Source: Bog-756 sp963734395 (GTDB lineage: Bacteria > Actinomycetota > Acidimicrobiia > Acidimicrobiales > RAAP-2). From it: a DNA stretch of 64,000 nt. The notes under the pieces were generated by a model. The model worked only from the letters and a program-made list of their open reading frames with translations. It had not been told where the DNA came from and did no database searches. Location: the NCBI GenBank assembly GCA_963734395.1, contig CAVTGY010000007.1:992001-1056000 (forward strand), in the 5' to 3' direction. Position 1 is the first letter of the stretch; every line of letters begins with the position of its first letter. Shown piece after piece: positions 29,700 to 40,542 of the stretch. The translations under genes were made by a program, and so were the position numbers.

Positions 29700-30876
29700 A
29701 TGGACGACGGCGATCTGGCAGAGGGATTCATGGATGCGACGATCGCGGCCGAGCCCCAGCCGTTCTATCGCCGGGCCCGGGCCAGCGGAGCCGTGATCCA
29801 GGGCTCGTACGGTCCCCAGGTCGTCCAGCGGGGCGCCATCGAGTACGCGCTCGCCCATCCCGAGGAGTTCTCCTCGGGTATGGATGCGGTCGACCTCGGC
29901 CAATCGGTTCCCTTGATACCGCTGCAGGTCGATCCGCCCGAGCATCGGAAGTACCGGCGCCTGCTCGACCCGATCTTCGCCCCTCGTCGGATGAATGTGC
30001 TCGAGCCGGACATCACCCGGATGGTCAACGAGCTGATCGACCGACTTCATCGATCGGGGCTCGTGCGATTTCGCGGCGGAGTTCGCGGTGCCGCTCCCTT
30101 CGACGGTGTTCTTGAAGCTGGTGGGCCTGCCCCTGTCCGAGCTGGACACCTTCCTCGAGATGAAGGACGGCATCCTTCGGCCGTCCGGCAACGACCTCGA
30201 CGAGATCCAGGCCAGCCAGAAGGCGTCGGCACGGCGGATCGAGGAGTATTTCGCCGAGGCGGTGAAGGATCGCCAGAAGCACCGGCGTGAGGACGACATC
30301 CTGAGCCTGTTCCTCGACGCCGAGGTCGACTCGCACCGCCTGACCGTGGACGAGATACTCGGCATCTGCTTCCTGTTCATCCTGGCCGGCCTGGACACGG
30401 TGACCGACACCCTCGAGTGCATGGTGGCCCGTCTGGCCCAACATCCCGACGAACGACGCCAGATCGTGGACGACCCGTCGATCATCCCCTCGGCGGTGGA
30501 GGAGCTGCTGCGGTGGGAGACCCCGGTGACCACGGTGGCCCGCAAGGCGACCCGCGACGTCGAACTCGGCGGTTGCCCGATCCGCGCCGGTGAGAGTGTC
30601 GGGTTGGTCATCGGCTCCGCCAACACCGACGAGGAGAACGTGCCCGGCGCCGACGTGGTCGACCTCCATCGGAGCCCGAACCGCCATCTGGCCTTCGGGG
30701 GTGGCGTGCACCGCTGCCTCGGATCCCATCTGGCCCGGCTCGAGCTGCGGATCGCCCTGGGTGAGTGGCACCGGCGCATTCCCGAGTACTCGATCGTCCC
30801 GGGGACCGAGCTCGAGTACCAGATGGGGCTCCGTCAGATCGAGGCGTTGCCGCTGAACTTCGGAAACGCGCGGTGA
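29700..30876 (+). CDS. Cytochrome P450 (one frameshift)
   Basis: Soluble bacterial P450 of about 390 aa. The I-helix oxygen-activation motif is LAGLDTVTD (about 30388-30415), the K-helix ExxR is EELLR, and the haem loop is FGGGVHRCLGSHLAR with the Cys ligand (about 30697-30740). The N-terminal VDPPEHRKYRRLLDPIF matches the C-helix region. One break lies near 30062. Actinobacterial P450s in lipid islands hydroxylate sterols, terpenes or alkyl chains. A ferredoxin gene lies 22 kb downstream (52887). It is followed 60 bases later by an acyl-CoA dehydrogenase gene. Confidence 0.88.
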
Positions 30877-30935
30877 GCCATGGCGTCCGGGCACGCCACG
30901 GGAAGCGCCGCGCCCCGTGTCATGGTGGGCTGATC

Positions 30936-32076
30936 ATGGACCTCGAGCTCAACGACGATCAGCAGCTGTTTCGGGAGACCACTCGCAAGTTCCTCGAGGA
31001 CAGCTGCCCCCTGGACACCGTGCGCCAGATCGCCGCCGACGAACCGCGGGGATACCGCCCGGAGTGGTGGCAGCGGGGTGCCGATCTGGGCTGGGTGTCG
31101 ATGCTGGTACCCGAGGAGCTCGGCGGCGGCAGCGTGTCGGGCAATGGGCTCTGCGATCTGACACTGGTGGCCGAGGAGATGGGCCGACTGGTTTCACCTG
31201 GTCCCCTGCTCCCCACCAACGTGGTGGCGGCCGCCCTGTCCAGGGCGGGCACTCCCGGCCAGCTCAAGCAACTCGCTGACCTGGTGAGCGGGAGCACCGT
31301 CGCCGCCTGGTGTCCGGGGGGACCACTGCCCGGCATCGGCATCCCCACCGGCGGGAGCGGCGGAGCGGTGAGCGCTCGAGCGGTCGGCGACGGGTTCGTG
31401 CTCGACGGCCTCTCCCGACCCGGTCGAAGCCGGCAACGAGGCCGACCTGGTGCTGGTCACCGCGCCATCCGATCGGGGATTGGCCCAATTCGTGATTCCC
31501 GCGGATTCACCGGGGGTGACCGCGGTCCCGGTCCGGAGCATCGACCTGGTCCGCCGGTTCGCCCGCCTCCGGTTCGAGCGGGTGGAGGTGGCCGGTGACG
31601 CCGTGCTCGGTGAGCCCGGCGCCGTCGATGCCGATGTCGAGCGCCAACTCCAGGACGCCGTCGTCCTCCAGTGCGCCGAGATGGTCGGTGCCATCGACCG
31701 GGTGTTCGAGTTCACCCTCGAGTACTTGTCCGATCGCTACTCCTTCGGCCGGCCGCTGGCCTCGTACCAGGCGCTCAAGCACCGGTTCGCCGACATGAAG
31801 ATGTGGCTCGAGGCATCCCACGCCACCGCCGGGGCGGCGGCCCTGGCCGTGGACACCGGCTCGCCCGATGCGGCCGAGTTGGTCAGCGTGGCCAAGTCCT
31901 ACATCGGTGACCATGGGCCGGCGCTCCTCCAGGACTGCGTCCAGCTGCACGGCGGCATCGCGGTGACCTGGGACCACGATCTGCATCTCTACCTCCGGCG
32001 GGTGGTCGAGGATCGGGTCCAGTTCGGCACGCCACGTGACCACCGCCACCGGGTGGCCGGGTTGATCGGGCTCTGA
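30936..32076 (+). CDS. Acyl-CoA dehydrogenase (one frameshift)
   Basis: FAD-dependent acyl-CoA dehydrogenase, about 380 aa. The N-terminal helical domain is MDLELNDDQQLFRETTRKFL, with PEELGGG. The C-terminal domain has YLSDRYSFGRPLASYQALKHRFADM and QLHGGIAVTWDHDLHLYLRR. This belongs to the actinobacterial FadE branch that usually works as a heterodimer with an adjacent second dehydrogenase, here the next gene starting 10 bases on. The only break is near 31425. The start ATG at 30936 lies behind GGGCTGATC. Confidence 0.85.
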
Positions 32077-32085
32077 AGGGGGATC

Positions 32086-33351
32086 GTGGACGACCAGACG
32101 ACGGCCGAGGACATCGACACCTTCCGGCTCCGGGCGCGCCAGTGGTTGGCCGAGGTCATGCCGCTCCTCCCCGAGGGACGCAACAACGCCCAGTTGGCCG
32201 CCGAGGACGAGATGGGCGAGCGGGCCCGGCATCTCCAGGGACTGCTCTTCGACGGGGGCTTTGCCGGCATCTGCTTCCCGACCGAGTATGGAGGCCGGGG
32301 TCTGACCCGAACCCATCAACGGGCGTTCACCGAGGAGTCGCTCCCGTACCAGATGCCGACCCTGTTCAATGTTCCGACCCTGTCGATCCTGGCTGCGACC
32401 CTCCTCGACTTCGGGACCGAGGAACAGAAGAAGCGACATATTCCGGCCATTCTTCGCGGCGAGGAGCTGTGGGTGCAGTTCCTGTCGGAGCCCAGCGGCG
32501 GTTCCGATCTGGCCGGCCTGGTGACCCGGGCCACCAGGGACGGGGACATCTTCGTGCTCAACGGGTCGAAGATATGGAGCTCGGGAGCGTTCCGATCCGA
32601 CTACGCCATGTGCCTGGCCCGCACCGACGGGAGCCTGCCCAAGCACCAGGGTCTGACCATGTTCATCCTCAAGATCCACCAACCGGACATCGAGGTCCAG
32701 CGGATCACCATGGTCAACGAGCTCGCCGAGTTCTGCCAGGAGTTCTTCGACGACGTGGAAGTTCCGGTCGCCGACGTGATCGGCGAGATCAACGACGGAT
32801 GGACGGTGGCGTCCCGCCTCCTGTTCCACGAACGCGAGGCGGTGGGCGGGGGCTCGCCCTATGCGAGCGGGTTGGCCGCCGGGGAGGCCGGTCACGCCGG
32901 GCTGCGATCCGACCTGATCAACCTGGCCCGGAGCACCGGCCAGAACGAGGACCCGATCGTGCGCCAGCTGGTGGCCGAGGGTCGGGTCAACGACCGGGTC
33001 GGGCAGCAACTCACCGCCCGGGTCACCATCGGCATCCGCACCGGCGCGTTCCCGGCACCGGCGGGAGCCATCCCCAGGTTGTTCGCCTCGACCAACACCG
33101 AACGGCACCTGGACATCGCACTGGAGATCGCCGGTCCGGCCACCGGGGCCTGGGACGAGGACGACCCGGCCGGCCTGTTCGCCAATCTCTACCTGGCCCG
33201 TCAGAACGGCAGCCTGGGAGGCGGGAGCAACGAGATGGCCCGCAACATCATCAGCGAGCGGGTGCTGGGAATGCCGAGGGAGTTCGCCGCCGACCGGGAC
33301 AAGCCCTTTGACCAGGTGCGCCACAACCCGTCACCCCAGCACCGGAGCTAG
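32086..33351 (+). CDS. Acyl-CoA dehydrogenase, partner subunit
   Basis: Intact dehydrogenase of 421 aa. Typical features are GICFPTEYGGRGLT, WVQFLSEPSGGSDLAGLVTRA (FAD/substrate region), LNGSKIWSSGAF, and the C-terminal NGSLGGGSNEMARNIISERVLGMPRE. The GTG start at 32086 follows AAGGGGGATC. The gene forms a pair with the preceding dehydrogenase and probably a heteromeric flavoenzyme, as for mycobacterial ChsE complexes acting on bulky CoA esters. The exact substrate is unknown. Confidence 0.9.
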   Translation: MDDQTTAEDIDTFRLRARQWLAEVMPLLPEGRNNAQLAAEDEMGERARHLQGLLFDGGFAGICFPTEYGGRGLTRTHQRAFTEESLPYQMPTLFNVPTLSILAATLLDFGTEEQKKRHIPAILRGEELWVQFLSEPSGGSDLAGLVTRATRDGDIFVLNGSKIWSSGAFRSDYAMCLARTDGSLPKHQGLTMFILKIHQPDIEVQRITMVNELAEFCQEFFDDVEVPVADVIGEINDGWTVASRLLFHEREAVGGGSPYASGLAAGEAGHAGLRSDLINLARSTGQNEDPIVRQLVAEGRVNDRVGQQLTARVTIGIRTGAFPAPAGAIPRLFASTNTERHLDIALEIAGPATGAWDEDDPAGLFANLYLARQNGSLGGGSNEMARNIISERVLGMPREFAADRDKPFDQVRHNPSPQHRS

Positions 33352-33411
33352 GCGTCACCGGTCCTGGCCGCCCCGGTTGACCAGCGGCGCCCGCCGGCCG
33401 CCGCCGGTGAG
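33352..33411. terminator. Possible hairpin terminator between convergent genes
   Basis: TCACCGG (about 33355) and CCGGTGA (about 33404) form the outer arms of a long GC-rich inverted repeat in the 60 bases separating the dehydrogenase and the amidohydrolase. There is no U-run, so termination is only plausible. Confidence 0.3.
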
Positions 33412-34613
33412 TCAGGCCACCTCGAGGTGCATGAGCCGGTTCATGTTGCCACCCATGATCTTGGCCACGTCGTCGTGGGGAAGGGAGGACAGCTCGTCGA
33501 CGAAGCTGATCGGGTCGGCCATGCCCTCCGGGTGGGGGTAGTCCGATCCGAACAGCACCCGGTCGGCACCGAGCAGGTCGACCAGGCCGATCGGGTCCTC
33601 CTCGTGGAAGGGATGGACGTAGATGTTGCGCTTGAACACGTCCACCGGGTTCTCGTCGAAGATGTGCGGGGATTGGTGTCCCAGGCGAACTCGAGCGCGT
33701 GGAGCAGCGGGCGCACCCAGTTGCTGCCGTTCTCGACCGGGGCGAACCGCAGATCGGGGAACCGGGAGCACAGCCCGTGCCCGATGAGCGAGGCCACCGT
33801 GTCGGTGATCGGCCGGCTCTGGTGGGCGATGATGGTCATGAAACCCGGACCCGCCTTGAACGGGGTCATTTCGTCACCGGGCACGCCGTCCCACTCGTTG
33901 ATGTAGCGCTGGTAGCCGCTGTCCGAGGCGTGCATTCCCACCGGTATGCGCGCTTCGTCGACCAGCTTCCAGAACGGGTCGAACTCGGGGAGGGCCGGGG
34001 AGCGGGGACCCATGAATCCGTACACCGGGGCCGGCCGGATGAGCATGATCCGGGCTCCCCGGGCCAGCACCCACTCGAGCTCCTCGATGGCCTGGTCCAC
34101 GATGCCCAGGTGGATCACCGGGGTGGGGAAGATCCGGTTCTCGTAGTTGAAGGTCCAGTGCTCGTGCATCCACTGGTTGAGGGCGTGCACCACGGCGTGG
34201 GTCGCCGGCGGGTCGCCGCGGAGCCGCTCCTCGAGCAAGCTGGCCAGCGTCGGCCACATGAGGGCACGGTCGACGCCCAGCTCGTCCATCAGCTCGAGGC
34301 GGGGCTGGGGCTCGCTGAAGGCCGGCAGTGCCCGGATGGGCTTGCCCATGATCTCCCGACGGGACTTCCCTCGGGGTTCCCGCTCTTGAAGTACTCCTCC
34401 TGGGCGCCGGGCGCAGCCACCACTTCGAAGGTGGGATTGGGGATGTAGTCGCTGATCCGTCCCTTGACCGCGATCTTGGTGCGTCCCGTTGACCTCGACG
34501 TACTGGATGAGGCCGTCGTACTCGGGAGGGAGGAACTTGGTGAAGGCGTCGGTGGTCTCGTACAGGTGGTTGTCGGCGTCGAATACCGGAAAGTCCAGCG
34601 ATCGTGTGGCCAT
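33412..34613 (-). CDS. Amidohydrolase (ACMSD/AmdH2-like) (frameshifted)
   Basis: Metal-dependent TIM-barrel hydrolase or decarboxylase of about 400 aa. The N-terminal metal site is FDADNHLYE (D.D.H variant), with RALMWPTLASLLEERL, VYVHPFHEEDP-type and GSDYPHPEG (metal Asp) motifs near the C terminus. Such proteins often act on ring-cleavage or CoA-independent acids in aromatic or terpenoid degradation. The start ATG at 34613 is favoured because GAGGAG lies about 7 bases upstream. Breaks lie near 34480, 34375 and 33670. It is divergent from the acyl-CoA ligase gene. Confidence 0.8.
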
Positions 34614-34801
34614 GCCCATTCTCCTCGTCTCGTCTTCGTGCACGTTCGATGCGGGCTATCCGCCCGGCACCGGCCTGCCCGGTGGCGTGCTGCACGCCCA
34701 ACGCTAACACCACCGATTGCCGGGCGGAAATGACGTTTGCGCTACCATCGCTGCGGTGCGAGATGATCGTGCGATCGGGCACGTCCGATGATGGCGCCCG
34801 G

Positions 34802-34817
34802 TCGGTCGATTGACCGA
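34802..34817. promoter_or_regulatory. Inverted repeat TCGGTC-N4-GACCGA in divergent promoter region
   Basis: Perfect 6-4-6 inverted repeat between the amidohydrolase (start 34613) and acyl-CoA ligase (start about 34864) genes. The size and symmetry fit a TetR-family operator. A TetR gene lies in the same island (43007), but no second copy was located by eye. Confidence 0.35.
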
Positions 34818-34863
34818 GGACCGCTGCGTCCACCGAGGCCGGTGTTTCCGCGTCGGGGCGGAG

Positions 34864-36377
34864 GTGACCGGGCCGATCTCCGGTCGAAGAGGGAATTCCC
34901 TACGGAACCCGCCTGGGTCAGGTGGCCGAGTCGGGAGGCGATGGCACCGCGGTCGTCTTCGTGGCCGAGGACGGCGGAGAGCAAGACCATCACCTGGCGC
35001 CAGCTCGAGCTCCGATCAAACCAGTTGGCCCGGGTGCTCGCCGATCGCGGCCTGGGGGTCGGCGATCGCCTGGCGGTGTGCCTGCGCAACTCGCTGGAAC
35101 ACCTGCTGGCCGGCTTCGCCGGTTGGAAGGTGGGCGCGACGGTGGTCCCGGTGCGCTGGGACCTTCCCGAGTGGGAGCGGAACCGGTTGCTGGCCGTGCT
35201 CCGGCCGGGCGTGGTGCTCGACGCCGATGCGCTCGACCTGGTCGACGCCAGCCGGTCGGCGTCGGACGCCCCGTTGCCCGAGGTGGTCTCGCCCCACGGA
35301 TGGGGGGTGTGCAGCTCGGGTTCGACGGGAACGCCCAAGGTGATCGTGCAGAAGGACCCGGCGTACTACATGGCGTCCACCAGCTTCACCTCGACGGTGG
35401 TCGCCTCCTACGGGCCGATGTCGCCGTCGCAGTTGGTGCTCTGTCCGGCGCCGATCTACCACACCAACGGCTTCACTGCCTTCCGCACCCTGCTCAACGG
35501 AGACCCGATCGTGCTGATGGAGCGGTTCCGGGCGCCACTGGCGCTGGATCTCATCGAACGCCACCGGATCACCGGCTTCATCGCCGCCACCCCCATGCTG
35601 CAGCGGCTGGCCCAGGTACCGGGCATCGAGGAACGCGACCTGACCAGCCTGAGCTGGGTCCAGCAGGGGGCGTCGCCGTTGCCCGAGTGGCTCGGGCACT
35701 TCTGGATCGACCTGGTCGGCGCCGAGCACTTCTACATGTCCTACGGGGCTTCCGAGAACATCGGCATCGTGGTGTGTCGGGGGGACGAGTGGTTGACTCA
35801 CCTGGGAACCCTCGGCCGGGGGATGGGCGAGACCGAGGTGACCATCCTCGGGCCCGAGGGTGAGCCTCTGCCTCCCGGTGAGGTCGGGGGCATCTATCTG
35901 CGCACCCCGACCGGGCCCCTGGCCGAATACGTGGGCCATGACGTGGCGCCGATGGACTCCACCGCTGACGGTTTCACCTCGGTGGGTGATCTGGGATGGC
36001 TCGACGAGGACGGCTACCTGTATATGGCGGACCGCCGGGTGGACATGATCGTCACCGGTGGGGTCAACGTCTTTCCCGCCGAAGTCGAGGCTGCGTTGAG
36101 CGAGCACCCCTCGATCGCCGACGTGGTGGTGGTCGGGCTGTCGGATCCCGAATGGGGACATCGGGTGCATGCCATCGTGCAGTCCGCCGACCCGTCGCTC
36201 GACGCCGGCGCGGTCACCGCCTTCGCCAAGGATCGGTTGGCCCCCTACAAGGTTCCCAAATCGGTGGAGTTCGTGGCGGCTGTCCCCCGCACCGAGGCCA
36301 TGAAATTCAACCGGTCCGCACTGGTGGCCGAGCGGGAGATGGCATCGGCGGATGTGGACGCCGAGCGGACCCGATGA
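34864..36377 (+). CDS. Acyl-CoA synthetase/AMP-binding ligase (frameshifted at 5' end)
   Basis: ANL-superfamily ligase of about 505 aa that activates a carboxylic acid to its CoA thioester via an acyl-AMP. The AMP-binding P-loop is SSGSTGTPKVIV, with YHTNGFTAFRTLL, YMSYGASENIG (A5 motif), GDLGWLDEDGYLYMADRR (A7/A8 hinge) and the catalytic Lys region PRTEAMKFNRSALV. The first 110 bases carry two breaks (about 34915 and 34980), so the start (GTG 34864) is provisional. Most of the coding sequence is one frame. Confidence 0.85.
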
Positions 36378-36523
36378 CCGGCCCGGTGAGCGGGTCGAGG
36401 TCCGCAGGCGAACGGTTCAGACAGCGAGGTATAGCGTGGCCGGGCTGTCGGTGATCGCCGACATTTGGCGGCGTCGACGGCGCTGACGGCGTCGTAGGAG
36501 CGTAGAGAGGGAGGGGCGTCGAG

Positions 36524-37441
36524 ATGCCCGACGGGAAATACATCAGCTACGAGGAGCTCGAGGGGGGCGCGGTGGCGCGCATCATGCTCAACCGTCCCGG
36601 AACCCGTAACGCGCAGAACCGGGGCCTGCTGGTCGAGCTGGACGAGGCGTTTCACCGGGCCGAGGAGGATGACCGGGTCCGGGTGGTGATCCTCGGTGGC
36701 GTCGGTCCACTGTTCTCCTCCGGACATGACATGGGGTCCAAGGAGTCGATGGCGGAATGGGCTCCGGGGCCCGACCAGCATCACTCGGCCACGGTCAACG
36801 GCGCCACCCGCAAGGGGGCCGAGTCACGGATGCTCCAGGAGTGGCACTACTACTTCAGCAACACCCTGCGTTGGCGCAACCTGCGCAAGATCACCGTCGC
36901 CCAGGTGCAGGGCACGGTCTATGCGGCGGGGCTGATGCTCATGTGGGCCTGCGACCTGATCGTGGCCGCCGACAACGTGTACTTCGCCGACGTGGTCGGC
37001 ACCCGCCTGGGCATGTGCGGCGTCGAGTACTTCGGCCATCCCTGGGAGTTCGGGCCCCGCCGTACCAAGGAGCTCATGCTGACCGGTGATGCCATCGACG
37101 TGCACGAGGCGCACCGGCTGGGCATGGTCTCCAAGGTCTTCCCTCTGGCGGACCTCGAGGAGCGGACGCTGGCCTATGCCCGCCGCATCGCCGAATTGCC
37201 CACCATGACCGCATTGCTGATCAAGGAGTCGGTCAACCAGACGGTGGACAACATGGGCTTCTACAACTCGTTGCAGGCCTGCTTCACCCTCCACCAGCTC
37301 AACCACTCCCACTGGGCCGAGATCCACGAGAACAAGTACCCGGTGGCCCAGGAGGAAGACGGCTTACCCAGCTGGAAGAACGCCCCTCCCGTGCGGCTCT
37401 CGGTGGAGGACGAGGTGGAGGGACCCGTTCCGGCTCGTTGA
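36524..37441 (+). CDS. Enoyl-CoA hydratase/isomerase family protein
   Basis: Intact crotonase-fold protein of 305 aa, slightly longer than average. The oxyanion-hole motifs are FSSGHDMGSKE and GTVYAAGLMLMWACD. A central insertion of about 25 residues (WAPGPDQHHSATVNG region) and a C-terminal extension ending in VEDEVEGPVPAR match the actinobacterial EchA subgroup associated with large CoA substrates. The ribosome binding site AGAGAGGGAGGGG lies before ATG 36524. It is followed 25 bases later by an acyl-CoA ligase. Confidence 0.88.
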   Translation: MPDGKYISYEELEGGAVARIMLNRPGTRNAQNRGLLVELDEAFHRAEEDDRVRVVILGGVGPLFSSGHDMGSKESMAEWAPGPDQHHSATVNGATRKGAESRMLQEWHYYFSNTLRWRNLRKITVAQVQGTVYAAGLMLMWACDLIVAADNVYFADVVGTRLGMCGVEYFGHPWEFGPRRTKELMLTGDAIDVHEAHRLGMVSKVFPLADLEERTLAYARRIAELPTMTALLIKESVNQTVDNMGFYNSLQACFTLHQLNHSHWAEIHENKYPVAQEEDGLPSWKNAPPVRLSVEDEVEGPVPAR

Positions 37442-37466
37442 GCCGCTCTGGTCGAGACCCGTCATC

Positions 37467-39020
37467 GTGAGGCTTCGCACTACGTACCGCCAGCCCGACG
37501 CGGCCGATTACCGCCGACCCGGGGGTGCCTGGGACGTGCCCACCCTGGACCGATTGCTGTCCTCATCCCGACCGACCGGCACCCTGGCGGTGGTGGACGG
37601 CAAGGTGCACCTCGACGCCGACACCCTCGAGCGCCTGGTCGCCTCGGCGGCCGGCGGCCTTCGGGCGGCCGGGGTCCGGCGCGGTGACCTGGTCACCTGG
37701 CAGCTGCCCAACTGGTGGGAGGCACTGGTGCTCTTCCGGGCCTGTTGGCGATGTGGCGCGGTGGCCGCCCCCCTCCACCACCAGGTGGGTGCGGCCGAGG
37801 TCTCCCGCCTCCTCGCCGACCTCAGACCGGCCGCGGCACTGAGCACCGCCGGTCTGCCCCTGGGCGATCTGGCCGACGCCATCGCGGTGCGTGGCGCCGA
37901 CGGCCGATTCGATGCGCTGCTCAGCGGCCCTCCCATCCCAGCCGGCACCATGGCCAGAGGTTCGGACATCGCCGTGGTGCTGTTCACCTCGGGCTCGACC
38001 GGGCACCCCAAGGCCGTGCTCCACTCCCATCGCGGGTTGGCCTACAAGGCCCGGTCGATGGTCCGGGCACACGGCCTGACCGCCGAGGACGTGGCCCTGA
38101 TGCCGTCGCCCCTGGCTCACGTGTCGGGCCTTTTGAACGCGGTACTGGTACCCGGAACCGCGGCCATGGCGGTGGTGCTCATGGAGAAGTGGGACGCCGA
38201 ACGCGGCGTTGACCTGATCGCCGACCACCGGGCCAGCTTCATGATCGGCCCGCCCACTCTGTTCATGGGGATGATGGATGTTCCCGACTTCCGCTCGCGG
38301 GTCGGCAGTCTGCGGGTGGTGTCCTGTGGCGCAACCGGTGTGACTCCCGAGTTCATCGAGGCCGCCCGTCTCGGGTTTGGCGCCACCGTCAAGCGCACCT
38401 ACGGCTCGACGGAGGCGCCCACGGTCACCACCAGCACCTGGCAGGACAGCCCCGATCGTGCCCGCGACACCGACGGTCACTCGGTCGGCGACGCAGTGCT
38501 GTCGGTCGTCCAGCCCGGTACCGTCCGCCCCCTCCCGGTCGGGGAGCGGGGGGAGGTTCTGGTGCGCGGCCCCGAGCTCTTCGTCGGGTACGGCGAGGAT
38601 GACCAGACCCGCGAAGCGGTCCGTCGGGGATGGTTCGCCACCGGCGACCTCGGGACCCTCGATGCGCAAGGGTGGCTGACCATCGTCGGCCGGCTGAAGG
38701 AACTGATCATCAGGGGCGGCGAGAACATCGCCTCGGCGGAGGTCGAGCGTGTCCTCGAGCTCCACCCGGAGGTTCGCCAGGCGGTGGTCGTCGGTTGTCC
38801 CGACCCTCGTCTGGGTGAGCGGGTGGTCGCCTTCGTGGTGGGCAGTCCGGTGATCGACGTCGACGAGTGCAGACGGTGGTTCGCAGCCGCCGGTGTGGCC
38901 CGATTCAAGACCCCCGAGGTGGTCGTGCACCTGGAGGAGATCCCCCTGCTCGGCGTGGGGAAGCCGGATCGCCCGGTCCTCCGGGCCAGGGCGGCCGAGT
39001 TGGCGTCGGTCGAGTCCTGA
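37467..39020 (+). CDS. Acyl-CoA synthetase/AMP-dependent ligase
   Basis: Intact ANL-superfamily ligase of 517 aa. Motifs: LFTSGSTGHPKAVLHSHRG (P-loop), HVSGLLNAVLVPGTAAM, RTYGSTEAPTVT (A5), GWFATGDLGTLDAQGWL and GRLKELIIRGGENIA (A8), and a C-terminal GVGKPDRPVLR with the catalytic Lys. It resembles cyclohexanecarboxylate-CoA ligase/AliA-type enzymes, suggesting a cyclic or branched acid as substrate; that is inference. GTG start at 37467. The stop at 39020 sits just before the HMG-CoA synthase-like gene. Confidence 0.9.
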   Translation: MRLRTTYRQPDAADYRRPGGAWDVPTLDRLLSSSRPTGTLAVVDGKVHLDADTLERLVASAAGGLRAAGVRRGDLVTWQLPNWWEALVLFRACWRCGAVAAPLHHQVGAAEVSRLLADLRPAAALSTAGLPLGDLADAIAVRGADGRFDALLSGPPIPAGTMARGSDIAVVLFTSGSTGHPKAVLHSHRGLAYKARSMVRAHGLTAEDVALMPSPLAHVSGLLNAVLVPGTAAMAVVLMEKWDAERGVDLIADHRASFMIGPPTLFMGMMDVPDFRSRVGSLRVVSCGATGVTPEFIEAARLGFGATVKRTYGSTEAPTVTTSTWQDSPDRARDTDGHSVGDAVLSVVQPGTVRPLPVGERGEVLVRGPELFVGYGEDDQTREAVRRGWFATGDLGTLDAQGWLTIVGRLKELIIRGGENIASAEVERVLELHPEVRQAVVVGCPDPRLGERVVAFVVGSPVIDVDECRRWFAAAGVARFKTPEVVVHLEEIPLLGVGKPDRPVLRARAAELASVES

Positions 39021-39066
39021 GATGACAGAATCGCCGAGGTCCAGAACAACAGGAAGGGATGGTCGG

Positions 39067-40542
39067 GTGGGAGCGGGAATCGTGTCGTGGGGTGTCTATC
39101 TCCCGTACTGGCGGCTCGATCGCCGGCTCATCGGCGAGGCGTTCGGTACCGGTGGCGGTCGGGGCACCAGGGCGGTCGCCTCCTACGACGAGGACACCAC
39201 CTCGATGGCGGTGGAGGCCGGCCGCCGGGCCCTGGCCGAGACCGGTGTCCCGCGGCCGGACAGCCTCTACTTCTCCACCCCGGCACCCGCCTACCTCGAC
39301 AAGACCAACGCCACCACCGTGCACGCCGGCCTGGGTCTGGCCCCGGACGCCGGTGCCTACGACCTGTGCGGCTCGGTGCGTTCGGGCTGGGCCACCCTCC
39401 AGCTGGCCGCTCTGGCCGGGGCGCAGACCCCGGCCCTGGCGGTGGTGGCCGATCTGCGTACCGGCCTGCCGGGGAGCCAGGACGAGACCCAGGGCGGAGA
39501 CGGCGCGGTGGCGTTCGTCTTCGCGCCGAGCGGGGGAGTGGCCGAGCTGCTCGGCCAGGCGGCGGCCACCGACGAATTCCTGGATCGCTGGCGGGTCCCC
39601 GGTGAGACCGCGTCGCTCCTGTGGGAGGACCGGTTCGGCGAGGAGGCCTACGTCCCCCTGGCCCGCTCGGCCTTCGACGGTGCGCTGGCCCGAGCCGGGC
39701 TGGCGGCCGGTGACGTCGATCACCTGGTGGTGGGGGGTCTACACAGCCGGGCGGTGGCGTCGGTCAAGAAGTCGCTCGGGGTAGCGGCCGAACGGGTGGC
39801 GCCCGACCACAGCGCCCTGGTCGGCAACCTGGGTGCCGCCCAATGCGGGATGGCGCTGGCCGACGTGTTGGAACGGGCCACCCCGGGTCAGGTGGTGGCG
39901 GTGGTGGAGCTGGCCGACGGGGCTGACGCCGTCGTCTTCTCGACCACCGATGCGCTGGCCGGGGTGCAGGCAGCCCGGCGGAAGGCCGGCATCGCGCCGG
40001 TGGCCGAACTGGTCGAAGCCGGTCGATCCGATCTCGCCTATTCCGTCTTCTTGTCCTGGCGGGGGATGCTCCGGCGTGAACCGCCTCGACGACCCGATCC
40101 CGAACGACCCGACGCCCCGGCCGTGCACCGGTCGGAGGGGTGGAAGTTCGGCTTTGACGCCAGTCGATGCCAGGTGTGCGGATTTCGCCATCTCCCGCCC
40201 ACCCGGATCTGCCTGTCCTGCCAGTCGGTGGACCAGATGGTCCCCGAGCGCATGGCCGACGTGCGCGGCACGGTTGCCACCTACACGATCGACCGGCTGG
40301 CCTTCAGCCTGTCGCCTCCGATGGTGGGGGCAGTCATCGACTTCGACGGCGGGGGCCGGTACCGGGGGGAGATGACCGACGTCGACCCCGAGGCAGTTAG
40401 CGTGGGTACCAGGGTGGGAATGACCTTTCGGCGCCTCTACAGCGCCCAAGGTGTACACAATTACTTTTGGAAGGCGCGACCGTTACCGGACACCACCCCC
40501 GGCGCCGCCACGGACGGCGGCGGAGAAGGAGAACCAGCGGAA
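39067..40542 (+). CDS. HMG-CoA synthase-like protein fused to DUF35 OB-fold/zinc ribbon
   Basis: Residues 1-330 form a thiolase-fold HMG-CoA synthase-like domain (GIVSWGVYLPYWRLDRRLI, YLDKTNATTVHAG, DLCGSVRSGW with the Cys of a CGS motif, FSTTDALAG). Residues of about 345-480 form a DUF35 module with zinc-ribbon CQVCGFRHLPPTRICLSC followed by an OB-fold (GTVATYTIDRLAF, GAVIDFDGGGRY). The favoured start is GTG 39067 (AGGAAGGGA 8 bases upstream); ATG 39022 is in frame too. There is no stop before the thiolase ORF: the frame continues through a Gly/Glu linker. It probably provides acyl transfer or condensation and scaffolds the thiolase. Confidence 0.8.
40526..40531 (+). promoter_or_regulatory. 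Ribosome binding site deciding the thiolase start
   Basis: AAGGAG, 11 bases before ATG 40543, inside the uninterrupted upstream reading frame. It suggests that the thiolase can be made as a separate protein even though no stop codon separates it from the HMG-CoA synthase-like/DUF35 frame. Confidence 0.55.

Noticed and set aside
31507..33324. 605-codon minus-strand frame opposite two acyl-CoA dehydrogenases
   Set aside because: Long only because high-GC codons rarely give stops on the opposite strand; no motif.
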